Assembly (NCBI GenBank): GCA_032622095.1 | Contig: CP136069.1 | Location: 16,352,450 to 16,416,449, forward strand | Direction: 5' to 3' | Length of the DNA: 64,000 nucleotides | Source of the DNA: Siphonodentalium dalli | Lineage: Eukaryota; Mollusca; Scaphopoda; Gadilida; Siphonodentaliidae | Shown here: positions 35,716 through 46,985 of the stretch, piece by piece | How the letters are laid out: the number at the start of each line of letters is the position of its first letter | Position numbering within the stretch: position 1 is the first letter of the stretch | Notes under the pieces: generated by a model | The model's database searches: none | Told to the model about the DNA's origin: nothing | What the model saw: only the letters and a program-made list of their open reading frames with translations | Position numbers and translations under genes: made by a program

Positions 35716-36017
35716 AATGCATGTGAAACATGGATTAATATATATATATATATTATTTATATCTAAAGTTTCTTCCATATTTACAAGGATAAGACTGACC
35801 TGATGTGGCTCTCAGACAGTCTCTCACAATGTATTATATGGATAACGTTATGCAACCAAATGACGAAAAATCACCATGCACCTCAAGATACCTAACTCGT
35901 CGTACTATGTATATATAATTATATGTATTTCACGTTGTTATGTTGTCTCAAATACTGTATTTGTATATGGTTTAATGATAATATTATTTATATATATATA
36001 TATGATATTAATTAAAT
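35716..36017. other. Intron, AT-rich, nothing recognised
   Basis: TA-rich runs (about 35741-35755 and 35991-36003); no gene. Confidence 0.45.
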
Positions 36018-36229
36018 GCAATGACTCTCGGTGGCGAAATCATTTGTGTTAGATGTAAATATTTACAATAGAGCGTAGTTCAGACGATATTTTATATGGA
36101 GTGGTATGGTCGATTTCTTTTAAATTTTCGGCGATGTTAGTAGAATGGTACATTCCTCATGTTGGCATAGCGCCTGGGCACTAACTTATCAATTTCACAC
36201 ACCCGAACAAGTCCATAATATGTCTTTAA
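36018..36229. repeat. Partial copy of the TTAAAGTGATGTGAAAC dispersed element
   Basis: Matches the right part of 37684-38040 (ATGACTCTCG, GGAGTGGTATGGTCGATTTC, TTATCA, CAAGTCCATAATAT) and ends at TTAA 36226-36229. The left part is missing. Confidence 0.75.
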
Positions 36230-36374
36230 ACCAGCAAATTAAAATAATACGTTTATAGCTGGAACCAGTGTCTGTTGAACTCACAGATTTTGAAACAAAT
36301 GTTTATATAATAGTGCTTATGTCAAATCAGCAAACGTGGGCTAGTGGTCTGTATCGTCTTTTAATATTCAACAG

Positions 36375-36803
36375 TAAATGCTCAACCAGTTGTGCATATC
36401 AACATTGAAACAGACAAGCCAACAATCACGCCCAAAACCACACCAAAGCCGACAACGACTCCAAAACCGACGACTACGACTCCAAAACCGACGACGACTA
36501 CTACTCCAAAACCGACAACTACTCCAAAACCGACGACTACTCCAAAACCGACGACGACTACTCCAAAACCTACGACGACTACTACTCCAAAACCGACAAC
36601 TACTCCAAAACCGACGACTACTCCAAAACCGACGACGACTACTCCAAAACCTACGACAACTACCCCAAAACCTACGACTACAACTCCAAAGCCCACGACA
36701 ACTACTCGAAAACCGACGACTACTCCTAAACCTACGACTACTACTCCAAAGCCGACGACTACAACTCCAAAACCAACGACGCCTAAGCCGACAACCGCTG
36801 CAC
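36375..36803 (+). CDS. Ly6/uPAR gene, fifth recognised exon: Thr-Pro-Lys mucin-like repeats
   Basis: Acceptor TTTTAATATTCAACAG (AG at 36373-36374); donor GCAC|GTGAGT at 36804. It enters in phase 1 (A|TA = Ile) and reads NAQPVVHINIETDKP. About 110 residues of TPKPTTT-type repeats follow (Thr, Pro and Lys almost exclusively), ending TPKPTTAA. It leaves in phase 1; the leftover C plus CA makes Pro before domain 2. Thr/Pro-dense sequence of this kind is a typical O-glycosylated stalk, which is inference for this protein. Frames in other phases (Gln/Asn/Arg-rich, or Gly/Val-rich on the opposite strand) are shadows of the repeat. Confidence 0.85.
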
Positions 36804-37278
36804 GTGAGTTTAGCATATTTGCGTTGATAACCTCGTCGCTAAATTGACTAATATGCAATAGATCATTATGATCTCAAATGTGGAGGGGTGAACGAAAAAC
36901 TGTATGTTTGTAAAATTAATGTGCACCACTGTTTACTAGTTGGACAATAAGATATACTACAATAACAGATATGACAGTTGAAAGCACGTGGTCTGTAATT
37001 TTGAAACTTGTCACCTAAAAATGTTCTATGGATCGAGTTCTTCGGGGACTGAATATGTGAATTCTGTTGAGCGTATAGCCCTTGAAAGCTGAACGAGCGT
37101 ATCATGATATCAGTTGCGCAGCAAATTGTTTATCAACATGGTCAACATTATTTTACGTTGCAACATACTTTATGGTATATACACTTATATATACAAATCA
37201 CACACGCGCAAGTATGCATGCATAAAGGTCGCCAGCTTCCATTCTGCACAATATATTTACACAAGCCTTGATTATGGT
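36804..37278. other. Intron, nothing recognised
   Basis: No gene or repeat seen between exon 5 and the foldback at 37279. Confidence 0.5.
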
Positions 37279-37493
37279 GTCTGTCATTTGCAGAATGATG
37301 TCCCCAGAGAGGGTGAATTTAGTGACGCTATCCCACACGGTGGGCTAGCATCACCAAATTCACCCTCTGAGAACCTCATTCTGCTGAGCAGAATGAGGTC
37401 CCCAGAGGGTGAATTTAGTGATGCTAGCCCGCTGTGTGGGGTAACGTCACTAAATTCACCCTCTGGGGACCTCATTATGCAAATGACAGACAC
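37279..37493. repeat. Foldback of ~215 bp with four internal arms
   Basis: Outer ends GTGTCTGTCATTTGCA and TGCAAATGACAGACAC are exact complements. Inside, a motif containing GAGGTCCCCAGAGGGTGAAT or its complement occurs four times, alternating in orientation. Each half is therefore itself an inverted repeat, and the whole is a near-perfect palindrome centred at about 37387 (CTGCTGAGCAG). It ends about 45 bp upstream of exon 6. The open frames over it are artefacts. Confidence 0.94.
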
Positions 37494-37538
37494 ACTATTT
37501 CAAGGTTTGGATTTATACCTAACGTATCCCCATTGCAG

Positions 37539-37671
37539 CATCGAAGCAATGCTATTTCTGCTTGGATACAGACTGCTACGCTAAACGCCTCCAAACGTGT
37601 GGCCAAGACATGCAGTTCTGTGGTTCCACCGTCGTACAGGACAATAGAGGTCATCGTCAACAAACGCGAGG
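37539..37671 (+). CDS. Ly6/uPAR gene, sixth recognised exon (first half of domain 2)
   Basis: Acceptor ATCCCCATTGCAG (AG at 37537-37538); donor CGAGG|GTGAGT at 37672. It enters in phase 1 (C|CA = Pro) and leaves in phase 2. It reads SKQCYFCLDTDC, YAKRLQTCGQDMQFC, GSTVVQDNRGHRQQTR, giving cysteines 1-5 of the second Ly6/uPAR domain: C-x2-C-x4-C-x7-C-x6-C. The leftover GG plus G of exon 7 gives Gly before cysteine 6. The order and spacing match domain 1 closely; the introns fall at different places in the two domains. Confidence 0.85.
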
Positions 37672-37683
37672 GTGAGTCAGAAC

Positions 37684-38040
37684 TTAAAGTGATGTGAAAC
37701 ATTCTTGTAGGGTGAGAAAATAGAAATGGAGAATAATCTTGCTCAAAGTAGTTATTTTTACGAATACTAATTCAAATTGACAACACATACCGTCAGCAAT
37801 GACTCTCGATGGTGAAATCATTTGTCTGTGTTTATCGTCGATAGTTGCGTCCCGAATCGAGATGTAAATACTTACAATTGGGCGTAGTTCAGACGATGTT
37901 TTCAATGGAGTGGTATGGTCGATTTCTTTTAACTTTTCGGAGATGTTAGTAGAATCCTGTACATTACCCAGTTTGGCATAACGCCTGAGTACTAACTTAT
38001 CAGTTTCACGCACCCGAGCAAGTCCATAATATATATTTAA
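37684..38040. repeat. TTAA-bounded dispersed element TTAAAGTGATGTGAAAC
   Basis: Starts TTAAAGTGATGTGAAAC at 37684 and ends ...ATATTTAA at 38040. Other copies: 36018-36229 (right part) and 53856-54095 (left part). No coding capacity. It starts 12 bp downstream of the exon-6 donor. Confidence 0.75.
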
Positions 38041-38109
38041 TGATCATATTGCATAATCGCAAGTGTTCCACAACCGATATCGCATGCATTATGCAATTCA
38101 TTAAAGGTG

Positions 38110-38570
38110 TATATGTGACTCGCCATATCAAATCCAGTCGTAAGTCGGGATTTTTTTTACCCTGTGCCAATGCATTCTCTTATATATGCGAGTCGACCAT
38201 AGGTCGCCTCGCATATATAAGAGAATGCATTGGCCTAACCATTTTTTATCATTTTTTTTAAATAAATGTTTCTTACAATTTTTAGGACATAAAATAAAAA
38301 ACATCCATTACCCTGCAGGGAGCCCCACACATATATAGAAGCATTATAGAAAAGTGTCGTCTGCTCATGTTTGTCTGGGGCTCTGTATGGGTGAAATTAT
38401 AAAATTGTTAAAGAATACAAGAAAATAATATTAAAATTGTTAGGCCAATGCATTCTCTTATATATGCGAGGCGACCTATGGTCGACTCGCATATATAAGA
38501 GAATGCATTGGCACAGGGTAAAAAAAATCCCGACTTACGACTGGATTTGATATATGGCGGGTCACATATA
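38110..38570. mobile_element. Inverted-repeat element CGCCATATCAAATCC, copy 1 (461 bp)
   Basis: Ends TATATGTGACTCGCCATATC and its near-complement enclose AAATCCAGTCGTAAGTCGGG on each side. The two hairpin cores (38166-38234 and 38444-38512) are in opposite orientation. The middle contains CTGCAGGGAGCCCCACAC and GTGTCGTCTGCTCATG. Copy 2 is at 40678-41132. Intronic, between exons 6 and 7. Confidence 0.9.
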
Positions 38571-38751
38571 TACTTGGGGTTCCAACCCCCATACATGTGC
38601 TTATATGTACACTAATAACATTGCCGATATCCCAAATGAAGATGTGGATAGGAGTATGAAAGCTATATGCATTTTTTCTTAATTGTCCTGTATGGAATAC
38701 ACAGAACATAGAATTCTACCGAAAGCTCGATAACCATTACTTTCAAATTAG

Positions 38752-39253
38752 TGAATTCACGGTGGGGAATCACGTGGTTCCTATTGATGAGATCACGCAT
38801 TCAAAATGGCCGAGGCGATCTAAAACGCGACCAGACTCGAGGAGAAAAGGTTTAACTAAGATATGACATATTACATATTATGTTGACAGCTACGAGCAGA
38901 TGCTATACTATTTTTCAAACAAGCTGATACCTCATTTATGTCCAAATTCATATTTGTTTGCTCTAACATTATGACCAAAGATGTCAGTCGAAGGATTCTC
39001 CAAATTGTATGGACTGGTGTATTCCACGCACCTCCGACTGTCAACTTTCGTCAGAATGTTATAGAAAACCACTAAGTATTTCCGAACAAATAAGGTATAA
39101 ACTTGTTTAAAAAATAAACTAGCATATGCTCGTAACAGTCAAACTGCTAAGTTTTGTGTCAGTTCCTCGTATATTATGTTTTTGTGCGTTCGCGAATTTT
39201 GAATGCGTGGTACTCACCAACCTCGAAACCACGTGATTTCCCAATGTGGAATT
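38752..39253. repeat. Inverted-repeat element of ~500 bp
   Basis: The left end has GAATTCACGGTGGGGAATCA, CGTGGTT, GATCACGCATTCAAAAT. The right end has ATTTTGAATGCGTGGTACTC, CCACGTGATTTCCCA, GTGGAATTC. The arms are imperfect, about 60 bp. No coding capacity. Confidence 0.75.
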
Positions 39254-39339
39254 CAAACTTTTGAAATGGGTAATTCCAAATGAAACTACATCGAGAAATA
39301 AAAAGTTGTTCCACGGTTATATATAAAGGTCCTATCCAC

Positions 39340-39905
39340 TCATTATCAGAGAGATGTTTGGGGGGGGGGGTAATATGACGAAAATAGCAACACCTCCTAA
39401 CATCGACACGTAATCACGGACCAGTTGTTGGTCAAATGGGCTAGCCTCGTCCCATATAGTACTACTTATGGTACGTTCATACACAGTATGGTTTGCAGGC
39501 ATTTTGTCGTAGAAAACGATATGGTGCCAGAATATGAACGGAGACAAGCACATAAAGTGCATCTGTACCACAGCTAACGTGCGAAGTAAAATCTCTGTAG
39601 TTCCATCTGTAGCGATGCTACCGGAATTTGCCTGTAAATATCTCGCAAGAATAAATCATACAGGTATTTGAAGGCAAATTCCAGTAGCACCGTTACAAGT
39701 GGAACTACATACATTTTACTTCACACGTCGTTAGCTTTGGTAAAGATGCATGTTATGTGCACGTTTCCGTTCATCTTCTGGCACCATGTGTTTTTCTATG
39801 ACGAAATGCCCGCAAAAACATACCGTGAAAACTTGCCAGCGTATGAACGTACCCTTAACTGCCGGAGAGCGCAGTTCAGATCACTTCAGTTTGACACTTT
39901 AGTGT
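39340..39905. repeat. Large foldback with ~200-bp arms
   Basis: The left arm (about 39450-39640) contains ATGGTACGTTCATACACAGT, GCAGGCATTTTGTCGTAGAA and CTACCGGAATTTGCC. The right arm (about 39672-39870) contains diverged complements: GGCAAATTCCAGTAGCACC, TTTCTATGACGAAATGCCCG, GTATGAACGTACC. The centre is near 39655. A poly-G run lies at 39360-39370. It ends just before exon 7's intron tail. Confidence 0.8.
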
Positions 39906-39935
39906 AAACATCAAATGTTATAACCTTCATTCCAG

Positions 39936-40134
39936 GTGCGTTAAAGAAGACTTTTGTAAGAAGGATTGGTGGGAGCAGACGTCACAGAAGATAGATTGCC
40001 ACACCCTCGATGATGGGGCGGAGGGGCCGGCGGGACAACCAATCAGATGCTCGTTCTGCTGCACCAAATCCAAATGCAATGACCGTATCGTCCCGCATTA
40101 CGAGTCATTGTACTATCCTGCCGGATACGTCTAA
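39936..40134 (+). CDS. Ly6/uPAR gene, last exon (end of domain 2, stop)
   Basis: Acceptor AACCTTCATTCCAG (AG at 39934-39935). It enters in phase 2 (GG|G = Gly) and reads CVKEDFCKKDWWEQTSQKID, then CHTLDDGAEGPAGQPIRC, SFCCTKSKCNDRIVPHYES, LYYPAGYV and TAA (40132-40134). It supplies cysteines 6-12 of domain 2 and ends the domain with the Ly6 C-C-x4-C-N signature. Only about 18 residues follow, without a hydrophobic run, so a GPI anchor is unlikely and the protein is probably secreted. Confidence 0.88.
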
Positions 40135-40174
40135 ATATTCATGATCTGATATAAAAATTATGAAGCCGACGATC

Positions 40175-40332
40175 ATTGAATAATGGGCGTTTAACGCTAC
40201 CTTGATCTTGTAGGCCAGAGCATTCTCTTATATGTGCGAGGCTCCCTGTGGGGGACTCGCATATATAACAGAATGCATTGACACATGAGCTTTAATGCTG
40301 CACCAGCGCAGCGCCCGTCGTGAAAGGTTTAT
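40175..40332. mobile_element. Degraded hairpin element, third subfamily, in the gene's 3' flank
   Basis: Hairpin core 40214-40282 (GCCAGAGCATTCTCTTATA ... ATGCATTGACAC). The right end GCTGCACCAGCGCAGC, CGTGAAAGGTTTA matches the 34022-34290 subfamily. It may lie in the 3' untranslated region of the Ly6 gene. Confidence 0.7.
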
Positions 40333-40402
40333 AGGTTATTTATCTCTTTCATGAACTTCCTATACAGATTCGGCCGTATAAACTATTATTTTGAGTCCGA
40401 AA

Positions 40403-40408
40403 AATAAA
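40403..40408 (+). terminator. Candidate polyadenylation signal AATAAA
   Basis: First canonical AATAAA after the stop codon of the Ly6 gene, about 270 bp downstream. Only the hexamer supports it; the real 3' end is unknown. Confidence 0.35.
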
Positions 40409-40677
40409 ACAGCCAGAAGGTGCTTCTCTGTCACCTGTCATTACGACACTGATTTTGAATAATTTGTTTGAAATATGATTTTTGATTATCCCTCTTTTAT
40501 CAAATTCACAAAACGGTAATGGTCATATACCACTATAATAGTGGAACATCACTATGATAGTGGAATTCAGGATGTGCCTGACGTGGTCACTAGGAATTAT
40601 TTTGTTTCCAATTATTTTTATGAACGTGGACTAGTCCCTGAATATAAATAGATCGCCTTTAAGAGCCCTAATATTAT
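40409..40677. other. Nothing recognised
   Basis: No gene. A small direct repeat ACCACTATAATAGTGGAA/ATCACTATGATAGTGGAA lies at about 40530-40565. Confidence 0.5.
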
Positions 40678-41132
40678 ACCCGCCATATCAAATCCAGTCG
40701 TAAGTCGGGATTTGTTTTACCCTGTGCCAATGCATTCTCTTATATATGCGAGTCGACCATAGGTCGCCTCGCATATATAAGAGAATGCATTGGCCTAACA
40801 ATTTTTTATCATTTTTTTTTATATAAATGTTTCTTACAATTTTTAGGACATAAAATAAAAAAACATCCATTACCCTGCAGGAAGCCCCACACATATATAG
40901 AAGCATATAGAAGAGTGTCGTCTGCTCATGTTTGTCTGGGGCTCTGTATGGGTGAAATTTTAAAATTGTTAAAGAATACAAGAAAAAATTATTAAAATTG
41001 TAAAACATTGTTAGGCCAATGCATTCTCTTATATATGCGAGGCGACCTCTGGTCGACTCGCATATATAAGAGAATGCATTGGCACAGGGTAATAAATCCC
41101 GACTTACGACTGGATTTGATATGGCGGGTCAC
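40678..41132. mobile_element. Inverted-repeat element CGCCATATCAAATCC, copy 2
   Basis: Ends ACCCGCCATATCAAATCC and its complement, with hairpin cores at 40726-40794 and 41015-41083 in opposite orientation. Interior as in 38110-38570 (CTGCAGGAAGCCCCACAC, GTGTCGTCTGCTCATG). It lies downstream of the Ly6 gene. Confidence 0.9.
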
Positions 41133-41607
41133 ATATTATACCTGGCATATAATAGTAGTCCAGTGCATTTATGGTTTCGACACCTCAAACTAATTACAAC
41201 ACAAAGTTTCTCAGTGGGAATAAGTACTTTAACCCATCACAAACAACATACCAAAAATCAAAAAGAATCAAGAAAGGCGAAATTGATGAATTTTGTGAAA
41301 TAAATTTGTCAAAATTTTGTTAAATACTCAATTTATGGCTTTTCAAGAATGTTTATAAACAAAATTATTTCTCAAGGCCTTCCATTTATATATCCATTTT
41401 GTAGAGTATAATTGGTTAATAGACATAATACTGCTAAGAAACATTGTGCTGCAATTAGTTTTAGGTTTGGCACTTTTTTCTCATAAATGCACTGTACTAT
41501 ATAGCCACGTTTAGCCAAACCTGCGTTTAACTTGTAACGTTTGTTGTCATTGCCTAGGAAAGTAACCTTACCATTTCGCCTACATGCATGTACATGGTGT
41601 TTCCAAA
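41133..41607. repeat. Pair of inverted unclassified segments
   Basis: The complement of about 41155-41215 resembles 41430-41500 (GAAAC-TTGTG-TG-AATTAGTTT, then CATAAATGCACTG), so this interval has an inverted-repeat layout. No element family recognised. Confidence 0.5.
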
Positions 41608-42170
41608 TTAACCCTTTACCCAACAGAACGGCCCTGTGCCAATGCATTCTCTTATATATGCGAGTCGACCATAGGTCGCCTCGCATATATAAGAGAATGC
41701 ATTGGCTTAACACATTAAAAAAAAAATTTAGGCCAATGCATTCTCTTATATATGCGAGGCGACCTATGGTCGACTCGCATATATAAGAGAATGCATTGGC
41801 ACAGGGCATAACTGTGTTGAGCGTGTACGTATTACGTAGCATACATAACTTGTAGCAAAGAGGAATGATCCAATATTATAATAACCGAACGAGCCGTCCA
41901 GGCAGTTGGAGAATGGGATTTGTCTGCGCGGAATTATCTTATTTTGATTGAAGCATATTAGGCCTATCTGTGGTCGCATTGTGAACAGCTTGTGCATGGA
42001 TTTTACCCTCACCACCCGACTATTATTTACCCGTTTCACATGAAGCCGGTCGATATCGATCAATGTATATATTGGCACCGTAATATCACGCGACTTTTCC
42101 CGCCCAGGCAGTGCATCTCCATATATAGCATTATATATTGTCTCTTGTATCACCGGTGTCCAGCTTTTGC
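41372..42170 (-). pseudogene. Possible broken coding segment interrupted by hairpin elements
   Basis: On the minus strand about 41835-42170 reads with protein-like composition: SWTPVIQETIYNAIYGDAL, then ITVPIYTLIDIDRLHVKR and IPFSNCLDGSFGYY. After the hairpin elements the same-direction frame continues at 41372-41600 with RRNGKVTFLGNDNKRYKLN, AGLAKRGYIVQCIY, then a stop. I recognise no family. The two parts are separated by inserted hairpin DNA. They could be a relic of one gene (host or element) or chance open sequence. Confidence 0.25.
41608..41816. mobile_element. Truncated TTAA-CCC MITE with two hairpin cores
   Basis: Left end TTAACCCTTTACCCAACA as in 28202-28600. Hairpin cores at 41638-41706 and 41732-41800 are in opposite orientation, with a very short A-rich spacer. 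It follows the other copies up to GGGCATAACTGT and then departs; the right terminal repeat is missing. Confidence 0.88.
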
Positions 42171-42544
42171 TAATAAGTGTTATGCAATACACACATGTGT
42201 ATTTCATTACAAATTTGTAATGTGATATTATAATACAAAATATTGATATGTGACAGTCCTTGGTTTTACTATATATGTTCCTCCATTTGCCATATCCAAG
42301 TAAATTCGTGATATAAGTTGGAACCCATTTTGTATTTCGAATCTGAACTTGTGTCTTAGCAGGTTGCCCCAAATTGAATTCATATTGGGGAAACTGTTGG
42401 TCGTAAATAAATCAATATCAAATTAAAATTATCTTCCCGAGTGTGGATCGAGACGTATAGCTCAGCCTGAATCAGTGAAACAAAGAAAACTTGGCGCAGT
42501 AAAGTAAATAGTAACATATGTATAATTATACTTAAATGGACATC
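42171..42544. other. Nothing recognised
   Basis: AT-rich sequence without gene or clear repeat. Confidence 0.45.
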
Positions 42545-42549
42545 AAGGT

Positions 42550-43855
42550 GGGTTAAAGATCCATTATTCGAATTAACGCTCCCTAATTACTATTGCTTTG
42601 GCTTCGGGCAATTTGTCTGATCCCCACTATTGAAGATCCCCCGAGTCATACCGAAAGATGTTCGGCATTATTCGGTTTGATATTTGGCTGTATTCTACTC
42701 GGCGCTCCGAACAGATCCCAACTCTAATACATATATATGTCAAGTTTCATGACCAGATTTCGCCGTATTGAAGAAACAAACACCACGACCGAACTGAAAT
42801 ATGAAAGGTGTACCTACTTAAGCACTATATCAGCTGTTAATGTTTGATAGTGTGGTGACCAGGATATGAGATGATCAAGTAAACATTGAATTTGTCTTTT
42901 GAGTTAAATCTTCGCTAACATTACATGTACTACATTTTTCAGTCTGTTTTATTATGTGTGATAAAATTTGTTTTATTACATCTGTTTCGCAACGTTGGTC
43001 TTGATTTATTTTAGTTTCAGCTGACCTATATTGACCTAAACTTGCTGAAGAATTTATTATAAATTAAAAAGAATTAATTCACGATTGACATAACATAATA
43101 CAAAATTAACACCCAACAATATTAAGTATTAAACAACATAACAACAACAACAAAATGTCAAATCGAACAAATTTATTGAAGACAATATATTAGCCTATTA
43201 TTACACTATAATCTACATATTTTATATGATTTATATTTTGTTATATTTAATTATCAATTCAATAATTAATTAATTGTTAATTCCCCGTCGATCATGCTCT
43301 TGTAAAGTAAAACAACAGCAAAGCACATTCACCGAGCTGGAACCACGAATTTGAACTTTGAACATCCCCCGAAGATACCCGAATCGGGTCGGCAGGACTC
43401 GGGGGATCTTCAATACTGGGGATCCGCGTCCTTGCTTGCTTCGGTAGTAACAAATTCTGATTTGAATCGAGGAACCCACCATCAAAGTTCAGAGTGATCA
43501 GATATAGGTTTTTGAAGTTTGTTATTCTCGAGATGTGCAATTATTTGTGGCCCAGAAAGCAGTTGTCAAACCGACGGTCTCGGACAAAATTGCGGATGAA
43601 GATGGATAACTCTAAAATCAAGTGGTAATACGGCCACATTTCGTGATACTCAAGTGAAAATACGGCCACATTTCGTTGAACAAAATGCTGATAAATAACA
43701 CGTTTTGGGAAATTTGATGCCATAGTTGACAATGGTTAGCATTATTTGTTTCAATTAATCGATTCTGATAACTAAAGCGTATTTTGAAGAAATGTTGTTG
43801 TTGTTGTATCTTGATGATATGGGGACCTTCTGGTCGGATTGAGTACCTTTAAATA
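42550..43855. mobile_element. Degraded, expanded copy of the AGGTACTCAATCCGA family
   Basis: The left end is mutated (GGTTAAAGATCCATTATTCG, CTATTGCTTTGGCTTCGGG). The right end GGTCGGATTGAGTACCTTTAA (to about 43853) is intact. Inside are inverted fragments GATCCCCACTATTGAAGATC (about 42630) and its partner near 43420, and GATCAGATATAGGTTTTTGA with family sequence to 43625. The inner 42830-43260 looks like unrelated AT-rich insertion. Confidence 0.6.
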
Positions 43856-44545
43856 TCATACAAATATGAAAAACAACTATCATCAACAAATACATGAAAT
43901 AATATTAAACTCTCCAATAATGAGATTTCGCATGCCAAATCCAATGTTATGTAAACATTACTGTTACAGTTAATTACCGATAAAGGTCCAATAAATCCAA
44001 TAAGATACCAAAGTTTAATCAAAACTTGACAGTAAACATTGGAAAAGGTCAAAGCATTGAACAAATCATATTCAGACTAAAATATGTTAACTTACTGCAC
44101 GATTAGCGATGTTTGTCGACAAATCACTGTAACAGTTTTGTTTACATAACACTGATTTCAACACGCGAAATTTGTCACTGGAGAAATATCAATAATGAAT
44201 ATTAGAATAATGTTTATCTATTTCTCCATCCATATTCTTTTTATAGTGATGTTTTAAAAACTTTTATATTTGTGCAACCCTTTTAAAAAAATTCATTTTC
44301 TAGTTCCATTTTTGAATTTCTTAGTTGCACCCCACCATCCTCGTCTCGATTTAAATTCGTTTTCACAGATGCAGGTCCATCTAGACGGGCGTCTGTGACC
44401 AAGTTCCGACAATAGCCAGGTTTAGATACCGGATTCGCGCTGCAAATTTCTGCTGATATATAGAATTACTTGGCGCGAAGGAACCATGTGATTCTGTGTG
44501 AATGGGACTAGGCGTTTTGGTGATAAGTCGAACGAGCGGGTAATT
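43856..44545. other. Nothing recognised
   Basis: AT-rich with only short frames. Confidence 0.45.
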
Positions 44546-45400
44546 CCTTCGCTCGTTTAGTGATTTGCCAATCACAATGGCCAGTTGCAAGAGTCGGTGT
44601 TGTCTCGCCATTCACAGTCACAGGGATTTTCGGCGATTTTTCTAAATCTGTCCACCATTGTTGGCGCCATTTCGGATTTGGGGGACTTTTATTCGGATGT
44701 GATAGGACAGTTCTTCGCCTCAGTGTTCCCTACGCACAATAGTAAGTAGGTGTGGAGTTGTCGTGACAATAACGCTCATTGATGTTAAAATCAGCGATTT
44801 TCGGCGATTTTTCTATTTCTTGTGGCCATTTTGGCCGCCATCTTGGATTTGGGTAAACATTCCTCAACTCAGGTATAAGAAGAATGCTAGTTCGAGTATA
44901 TGTTGCACATATATATGCATGGGTGTTGTTATGACAGAAATAACATTCATTGATTCGAAACAGACATCTCATTATTAGCGTCGATTCGGCTTTGTCCGGA
45001 TTATACCGGCATTTGGGAAAACGTGATATTGGACAAAAAATATCCAGCAAGGAATGTATATTATGGTCCCCATGTGTTCGTCAGTGAATCTCCTATACGA
45101 TGCATGTATAAAATCACGCCAAGATGCCACTATTTTCCCACAGTGACAAACAAAATGTGGTGAAATGTCAGAAAAATAGCAAGTTTTCACATTTCGGCGG
45201 CCATCTTGGCCGCGATATTAGATTTTGGTGCCGGAATTTTGGTTAATTTGTAAGGGTTGTATATTAGCATAACGAATCGAGCGGAACATAAGACCGCATG
45301 TGACATCATCTTTACTTTAACGGCGATCAAAGAGACCTGGTGCATATAAAAACAATGGACGCCATGATGGACGCCATCTTGTCTGGAGTCTCTGCGGCCA
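44545..45400. repeat. Degenerate repeats with GGCCGCCATCTTGGATTTGG
   Basis: Three to four diverged, roughly direct copies at about 44630, 44800, 45180 and 45350. Each has a TTTTCGGCGATTTTTCTA or similar lead and a GCGCCATTTCGGATT / GCCGCCATCTTGGATT / GGCCGCGATATTAGATT core. No coding signal. Confidence 0.6.
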
Positions 45401-46985
45401 CTTTTTTTTTTCTTGTTAACAACCGAAAAAAAATAGAGGAGACATTAAGAAAGAAAATTAGTGGGGTGAAGTTGAGTCCTGTGGGGGTGCAGAGGTCGAC
45501 CAATATATCTGGACTATTTATTGTGATGGATTGACGATGACATGGTTTGACATTGATGGCTTGGGGCCTATGTTTAACCGAGTCGCGAAGTCACATCATG
45601 CTACCGTCAATCCACCATAATATTTTTGATACGACAATGACTATCACCGGAATCTTTACCCATTTCAAAAAAATGTTACCGAAAGTATGAAAATATTCGA
45701 CTTTTGGTATAAAGACAACAAATTTTATACTAAATATTAGTTGGAGAATCAAACTATCAGAACAATTTAAACCTATGTTTTTGGTTTTTAATTTCCAACC
45801 AATGTTGTTTCAGGCATGAAATTGCCAACTGTTGAAACTTTTGTCAAAAATTTGGGTGCGGTATATATACATGTAGACACCCCTATGTAATACTATTAAG
45901 GCCACTTCCTAATGGCGCTTATGATGCGCGCCGAAAGCGACATATGTATGACATTAGTCGCACACCGAAATCGACAGAAGCGACACAATGTCTCATGTTT
46001 TGTCACGTCTGTTTCTTGTGTCGCTTTCGGCGCGCGCCAAAACATGCGAAATGTCGACGCAACGTATGTGTCTCGACGTGCACCTGTGTTTTGACAACAC
46101 AACATAAAACTGTTTTTAACGTCACCAGGTTGGTATGCATAACGTTTTGTTTTGATCATAAAAAAAATATTGGACGAGTTTTTGCAGAAAATAAAAGTTG
46201 ACATTGTTATGGGCACTCTGATATATTCGGACAATCAAAGAACATAACAAGGTTAGCTTTATCTCAATAAACTCAACTACCACCTTAATTGGAGTATAAA
46301 ATCCGTCTCTATGGGCTATTGGAAAACACTGTCGGATTTCTGCAAACTACACCCAGTATAACTTTCGCGTCGAGATATGTTCTTTCGAATATCGAGAACA
46401 AGGATGTTTTCATTGAGATTGCTATTGTGTGTGGTGAGTATATATTCCTGCAAAGCAAGGTTGGCGCTGGACCCAAATTTCTCCTGGCCAAATTTCAAAA
46501 TGATTTGCACATTTAAGAGTATATAACTGGGGGAACTGAAGGAAATTCTCATTTTTTTTTATTGTTGTTAATTAACGTAAAACATAAGTCATACAGAGGT
46601 AAAAATTAAAATGAGCCAGTGGAACAAGATAGTATTATTAATATATATCAAAGTAACAATATTTATCTAGGCGACACCAGAAATTACGATTAATGTTGCA
46701 AATACAGTTATCAAACTTGAAGTATACCTGTCATCACAGCAACCATAGCAAACATATTAATTAGTTATATGGAGGATATGTTGAAGTACCATAACAAATA
46801 TTATCTATATATCTAAAAGAGTAGGGTTTGTCTGTCATGTGCAGGCGCCGCATGCAGACCCCTCCGACGCTGAATAAGGGCTCCGGATGGAGCCTGTTTC
46901 AGCTAGTTATTAATAAAACAATCGTTTATTAGTGATTTTCGAGTGAATTTCACGGGAATTTTAATGGGTATTCCACCAGCGTTGA
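45400..46985. other. No gene; one small inverted repeat
   Basis: A short inverted repeat lies at about 45923-46037: GCGCGCCGAAAGCGACA and TGTCGCTTTCGGCGCGC, about 17 bp of stem, about 75-bp loop. Frames at 45896-46234 and 46289-46552 follow it or are random. Nothing else seen. Confidence 0.5.

Noticed and set aside
36378-36858. Gln/Arg/Leu-rich and Gly/Val-rich frames over 36.4-36.8 kb
   Set aside because: Shadows of the Thr-Pro-Lys coding repeat; only that phase joins neighbouring exons correctly.
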